Source: Opisthocomus hoazin (lineage: Eukaryota; Chordata; Aves; Opisthocomiformes; Opisthocomidae). From it: a DNA stretch of 64,000 nucleotides. Position numbers and translations under genes: made by a program. A model generated the notes under the pieces. It saw only the letters and a program-made list of their open reading frames with translations. It was not told the origin of the DNA and searched no databases. Each line of letters opens with the position of its first letter. Within the stretch, counting starts at the first letter, position 1. Below, one piece after another: positions 59,436 to 64,000 of the stretch. Location: NCBI RefSeq assembly GCF_030867145.1, contig NC_134417.1, positions 95,441,278 through 95,505,277 on the forward strand. The letters are read 5' to 3'.

Positions 59436-59965
59436 CTCCCGAGAACATATGCTGCCTCAATCACAGATAGGCCCCATGTTTTATACCTTGCCCTTCCTCC
59501 TCTGATTTGACAGCCTCTGCCCCTATTCCAGCTTTGCTTCTGCCCAGCAGTCTTTTCTGAGCAAAGGGTGCTAAAGCCATCCATTTCCTATTCAGGAAAG
59601 CAGCCAGCAAGGTCACTGTGCAAGGGACATAGATGTTGGAACCCAGTATGCCCTTAAGTATGCCTGGGAGCTTGATCCTCACCCCACTAATGCCTGGTCA
59701 CAAGGTAGCACCAAGCAAAACCACAACTGGGACCCTGGCTAGAAGGGGCTGAACATGATCAGGAGGGAGAGGACAAGGGGAGAAAAAAATACTGCTCATG
59801 CCACCAAGGCCAACAGGACAAGGACAAAGCGGTACCAGGAGCCTTGTACTACAGCACAGGATTTCTATTTTGCACAGGTTGGGAGGACAGTGAAGGGTGC
59901 CAAAGCAGCAGAGAGGAATAGGCATAGAGAAGGACAGCAGCAAGGCCACCCTTGCACTCACTAAC

Positions 59966-60170
59966 CAGCACTCAGTGAACCACTGCTGAAGCTGCTGCTG
60001 TATCTTCTCCCTTACGCCTAGTGCCTCCAGCTCACACAGCTTCCTGTGGACATTCAAGAGCATATGCTGGTACTCAGCTTCAGGATCAGCCTGGTGCAGG
60101 TGCTGCAACTCTTCTCCCAGCTGTGCCCAGAGCACAGCAGCTGAAAGCCTCGGGGCTTGCAGTCTGAAGC
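59966..60170 (-). CDS. IQCA1L: IQCA1L-like exon with the WFTEC motif
   Basis: Open in one frame over 205 bases between the acceptor GTTATTGCAG and donor TG|GTTAGT: RLQAPRLSAAVLWAQLGEEL, then QADPEAEYQHMLLNVHRKLC and LGVREKIQQQLQQWFTEC. The charged helical segment ending Q-x-x-x-W-F-x-E-C matches the IQCA1/IQCA1L region between the IQ motif and AAA domain. The exon itself is intact. The phase at its start (two leftover bases) does not fit the phase-0 end of the visible IQ exon, so an intermediate exon is missing or undetected. Confidence 0.6.
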
Positions 60171-62709
60171 CTGCAATAACACAAGTGCAAGGGCTTGTCA
60201 GAAAGTAAGCACAGTTCTGCACTGAGCATGGAGCACAGGTGAAGAACGGGATGCTGAGAGACAGTCCCACCACCAAGCATGCCCCACACATCCCCATTCC
60301 AAAGGCCAGCACCCAATTGCCCTGACCATGCCCCTTGATCCTTTTGCTGCAGATAACACCAAGCCTGCCTTATCAAGTAAATTTCTCCCTAGTGCCAACC
60401 AGAAGCAGCCATGGTGGGGAAGAAACATTAGGAGCATCAGAAAGAGTTTGTGTGGGGAGTGAGCAGTGTGCGTGTAAACGAGCCTGTAACGAGTTTGTAA
60501 TATGCATGTGTGGCGCGGCCTGCGCAGCGTCATCACAATGGCACAGGCACTTTCCTGCCTCATTGCCTCCCAAATGGATTTTAAATATCATTCCGAGGAC
60601 ACAATTATTTAAAACGCTGAACTAAACACTCGCTAATGGGAAAACGGCGTGTGGCCTGCAGCAGACATTCCTCATGGGGCCACTCTGCCCGTGTCATCCT
60701 CTTCTCCAGCCCCACACCCTGCATGGGGCCACATGGAAGCATCCTCCTCCCACTTGGAGACCATGCAGGGTACCACTAGGGAACTGTCCCGAGCCCAGCC
60801 CAATATACATAGCTTACGTGAGAACATAAGATTTTGTCCCCATCCCATTTCTGTCGTCAGGCCCCAGAGAAGCACTCCGCCCTGTCCCAAGTTTCTCAGC
60901 ACTGGGCACACCACAAGTCAGTGACTGGAGCTCTAACTGTCCCTGTCTGCAGCTCCATACGCAGGTATCAGGAAGCACCTTACCAGACAGCAGGTCTTTC
61001 AGTCTCCCCCCGTGTTTTGCAGCAGGTAATACAGAGATATACAGGGAGAGGACATTAGAACAAGGATGCCTTCTGACCCCCATTGTCATATGGCCCTGGA
61101 ATTAGAGATATCAAATAAGACTTTTTCACACAATTAACTCGTGAATATCTCCACCCCCCCCCCCCACTGCACAATCCCAAGCAGGGGAGATGAAGGAAGC
61201 AGCATTATTGTTTGCTACATCCAGGACTCCAGAGTGAGCAGAGTACAAACAGAGAGAATAAACAAGGAAACAAACTATTTGCAACAATCCTTGCTGGGCA
61301 GCACATAGATGGAGAACAGCTCCAAGGACACCATGGACCCTCAGTCCCATCACAGTGGTGGCAGCATCAGTGATAACAGAGCCTCAGACAGCAATGTGCA
61401 TGTTCATGGTGGAGTGTCTGTCTGACCTTTGATTATCACTCATCTCCCATTCTCCAGGCAGGGATTCTGGGTCACCATGAGTTACACACTCAGAGTTACC
61501 GTTACTCAGAGACAACAACCTACCTCAGACCAAACCAGAAAAAGGAAGGGACATAGACCGGCACCATCCTCACACACCAGCAGTTGAGCAGAGAGGATGA
61601 GAGTCCCTTGCTAGAACCCTGGCTGCACTTCAGAGGTTCATATTTTAACAGCTTTGGCATCACCAGCTCATTTTCCTCTGAGTGCTGAACCCCTCCTGCC
61701 TATGCTATTTGGAACAGTGTCTAATGATGCACCAGAGCAGCCACCTGGCAGCACTGCTGCCAAGGGACACAACAACATGGGAGGAGAAATGCACACAGGT
61801 CTGCACACTGGTGCCAGCCTCCATTGCCCAAAAAGCTCCCTCCTCTCAAACCTGCACCACTCATCATAGACCAGAGAGATGCTCTGTCTCACGGTTCTCC
61901 ACCCTATGAGAGAAAACAGCACATACTCTTAAGTCATTGTTCTCTTACAAAGAGGAAAATAGAGAACACAGGCATTACTCACACTTTTATGAACACTTTG
62001 GCTCAGTTTGTCACACTATAGTATTCTTTTTGAGTGTTTTGAAGAGTGGACCAAGGTGGGGAAAAAAAAGGCTGCTTCTAACTCATGGGCATGTATAGCT
62101 TGGTAAGAACAAATCATATGGACACAGGCATGAGGCCAGTGACATGTGACATGTTAGTGCTGCAGTGTTGCAGCACTAAGAACTCGCTTGGAGACTTGCA
62201 AGGACACAGGGAGATGTGGAAAAAGACTCACACGGATCAAGGTAGTCCCAAGACACTTTGGAAGAGTGCCTGCATTGGCTCCAAGTTAAAGGTTTGCTTT
62301 TTACTGCAACCTGAGTGCTTCTGGGTCATTCTCGCAGTGAATGCGAGTGATTTCTTGTGAATCCCTGTTGGCTGGCACAGTCTACCTGCTCCTCCCAAAG
62401 CAACTTCATTCAGATTTCATCTGATCCACTAGATCATCATGGCACAAACAGGGCATGAAGCCACAAGTCCAGTCTGGAAGAAGCTGAGCTGCGGAGCAGT
62501 CCTCACAAAGGTGAATCCGTACTAAGTATGCAGAGCGATCGCTCAGGAAAGGAGGATTGTTTGGCATCCTGCGCAGGTGTATCAAGGCAGCTCTGTGGGG
62601 ACATACTGTGGGGAAACATGCAGCATGACTCCTGCACAGCAGAAGATGAACCCGCCCCATATGGGAAATGCAGAAAAGACAATCTGGGCAGGTTCATTGC
62701 AGAACTCAC
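60171..62709. other. IQCA1L-like intron region
   Basis: No further exon recognised. It contains a CpG-retaining, motif-rich segment at 60,440-60,640, a C13 run at about 61,153-61,165, and otherwise unique sequence. Open frames on both strands lack family motifs. Confidence 0.5.
60440..60640. promoter_or_regulatory. Candidate conserved element (CpG-retaining, SOX/homeodomain-like motifs)
   Basis: GTAATATGCATGTG, TGCGCAGC, CACAATGG (SOX-like), GATTTTAAATATCATTCC and CGCTAATGG lie within 170 bases. Several CpGs are kept in an otherwise CpG-poor area, and no repeat or coding frame explains it. Function unknown. Confidence 0.4.
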
Positions 62710-62781
62710 CATTTCAAAACCAACCATCTTCCTCTGCCTCTCAAGCTTGGTGCATCTGTGCTGCAGGCTGCCCTTCCAGAT
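62710..62781 (-). CDS. IQCA1L: IQCA1L-like exon: IQ motif
   Basis: Exactly 24 codons in phase 0 between TCCTCACAG and ATG|GTGAGT: IWKGSLQHRCTKLERQRKM then VGFEM. It aligns with the family IQ motif (I-Q-K-x-W-K-G-x-L-Q-R-K-R-T...GM) that binds calmodulin or EF-hand light chains. The leading I-Q is expected at the end of the previous exon, which I could not locate. Clean splice sites and an intact frame argue that at least part of this locus was functional until recently, or still is. Confidence 0.65.
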
Positions 62782-64000
62782 CTGTGAGGAAACACAGGAA
62801 TGTAGTAAGGGACACAATGAGGCCAGTCACCAACTCTGTCCTTCTAGACTTTGGGAGGCGGGGTGGGGGGAAGTGGGGGAAGAGAAGATATGCAGCAGGA
62901 TGCACAAACTGCAACACTGGAGAATCAAGCACCTGCACCACTAAAGCTTTACTCCTCTTGGGCTCACCCAGTGCTTGATGACCAGATGCTTCCAGGAGGC
63001 AGCCACTCATCTCCCCATAAATCAGCACCTTAACCACACAGTCGGCCAGTTATCTGCTAAGAGAGCTAGGGTATCATCACACAGGGAAGTTTCATGGTTC
63101 ACAGGGAGGCAGCTTGAAGCTGTGCAGTACCCGGCTCCTGCCCATGCAGTAGAAATATATTTGACATCAGGTAGTCAGAGAGAACCACCTCCAGGGCAGA
63201 AGCAGAACTGCAGTTCCAAGCTATTCATGAGCCCTCCCCACAAACAGCACGACTGCACTCCTAGCCCAAGGAAATGGGAGGTGCTGCTGGAAAGTGGGAG
63301 TAAACACAGACACTGTGGCCTAGGGAGCAACAGAAAAGACTGGGCAAAGCTCACCACCTAGATGCAAACAGCAGCCTGCTCATAATCCCACACTTTGGGT
63401 GGACTGTCCCAGGCCTGCCTTCAACACTCCACATCCATCTGAGCCTCCTCCATGAACCTGGCTTGTAGGCTGTCCTGACACAGCCGCTCTGCCGCCCGCA
63501 CCAGCCACACAAGGGCTAGAGGAAATAACAGCAGCATAGCCCTGTTGGGCAAGATACTGCTCCAACAGCTGTGCTTAGGATCAGTTACAGATACAGGCAG
63601 GGCACTATGAAGAAAATAGCACTCTTCAATGCTGTGCTACAGTCAAAAGGAAACAGAGCACCCAGTACAATCTCTTCCCTCCCTCCTCTGGGCAGCCCCA
63701 CACCATAGCAGCAGGGCTGGGACCAAAGATGATATGCTCAGTCCCAGTTCTGCTGCCTCTTGTACTCTGTCTAGAAGCATTACATACATCTTGTCTGGAG
63801 CACACTACTGAGCCAGACTGACCCTGATCAGACAGAGACAAGCACCTGTCACAGCTCCATAGCTCACAAGACTCAGCATCACCTCACAAGCCTTGTGAAG
63901 CCCAGGATCACCCCACATACTGTCACCTGGGATCTACCACTGCTCTAGTGCCTCCTGACACTCCTATACTGATTTCTGCTGCAACCAGAAGACCTTTGGA
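62782..64000. other. Upstream IQCA1L-like sequence to the window end
   Basis: Apart from the helical fragment at 63,427-63,515 I recognise no exon. The family N-terminal region (about 200 residues) is expected further upstream, beyond the window edge. Confidence 0.5.
63427..63515 (-). CDS. IQCA1L: IQCA1L-like exon: helical segment upstream of the IQ motif
   Basis: After TTTCCTCTAG the frame LVWLVRAAERLCQDSLQARF, then MEEAQMDVEC, matches the family segment I-x-x-A-E-R-x-R-Q-x-x-L-R-A-K-F-M-x-E that precedes the IQ motif. A TGA follows at 63,421-63,423 and I see no good GT donor before it. Either the exon ends at a weak GT (as in GAT|GTGGAG) or the frame is broken. The order relative to the IQ exon is correct. 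Confidence 0.5.

Noticed and set aside
59270-59584. 105-codon minus-strand frame considered as an AAA-domain exon
   Set aside because: No Walker or sensor motif. Only a short end segment was kept, as a low-confidence candidate at 59,372-59,435.
62406-62660. Minus-strand frame with RRMPNNPPFLSDRSAYLVRI, considered as an IQCA1L exon
   Set aside because: No match to the family, wrong position relative to the IQ exon, and no splice sites that keep the frame.
62960-63050. Minus-strand CVVKVLIYGEMSGCLLEASG frame with a GTGAGC donor, considered as an exon
   Set aside because: The required frame meets TAA right after the only acceptor, and there is no recognised homology.

Overview
This is a vertebrate window, almost certainly from a bird. 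The interspersed repeats are CR1 LINEs, several ending in the diagnostic ATTCTRTG octamer repeats. There is also a bird-type solo LTR that starts TGTCCTGG and ends in CACGACA. The genes are intron-bearing orthologues of a human 7q36 neighbourhood: AGAP3 (+), GBX1 (-), ASB10 (-) and IQCA1L-like sequence (-), in that order. The LTR family points, weakly, to a neoavian bird rather than chicken. Exons were assembled by hand from splice sites, phases and remembered family sequences; no alignment or database search was run.

Layout. 1-10,565 is AGAP3 intron with no exon I can recognise. 10,566-13,778 carries the last five AGAP3 coding exons (end of the PH domain, ArfGAP zinc finger, ankyrin repeats), followed by a 3'UTR with an AATAAA at 14,843. 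14,866-23,944 is intergenic and holds two or three CR1 copies and a strong candidate regulatory block at 16,380-16,650. GBX1, a two-exon homeobox gene, runs on the minus strand from 30,762 down to 24,246 with a poly(A) signal near 23,960. A large CpG island covers its first exon and promoter. 31.3-46.6 kb is repeat-rich intergenic DNA with a solo LTR nested in an old CR1, an internally deleted CR1, and an ancient CR1-lineage reverse transcriptase relic. ASB10 lies on the minus strand at 46,588-55,100. Four shared exons follow either of two mutually exclusive first exons, and both first exons end in the same phase. 57.5-63.5 kb holds dispersed minus-strand pieces matching an IQCA1-family AAA/IQ protein. 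I could not find the AAA+ core, and at least two frame problems suggest decay.

How the pieces fit. AGAP3 (Arf GTPase regulation), GBX1 (neural patterning transcription factor), ASB10 (ankyrin/SOCS substrate receptor of a Cullin-5 ligase) and IQCA1L are not a pathway. They are a conserved neighbourhood. AT-rich islands dense in homeodomain, POU, PBX/HOX, GATA and AP-1 type motifs sit in AGAP3 introns, in the AGAP3-GBX1 gap, at the GBX1 promoter, in an ASB10 intron and near the IQCA1L relic. My reading, an inference, is a regulatory block whose target is GBX1, with AGAP3 and ASB10 held in place as bystanders. Nothing prokaryotic (operons, CRISPR, IS elements) is present. Most long open frames in the GC-rich 29-32 kb region are shadows.
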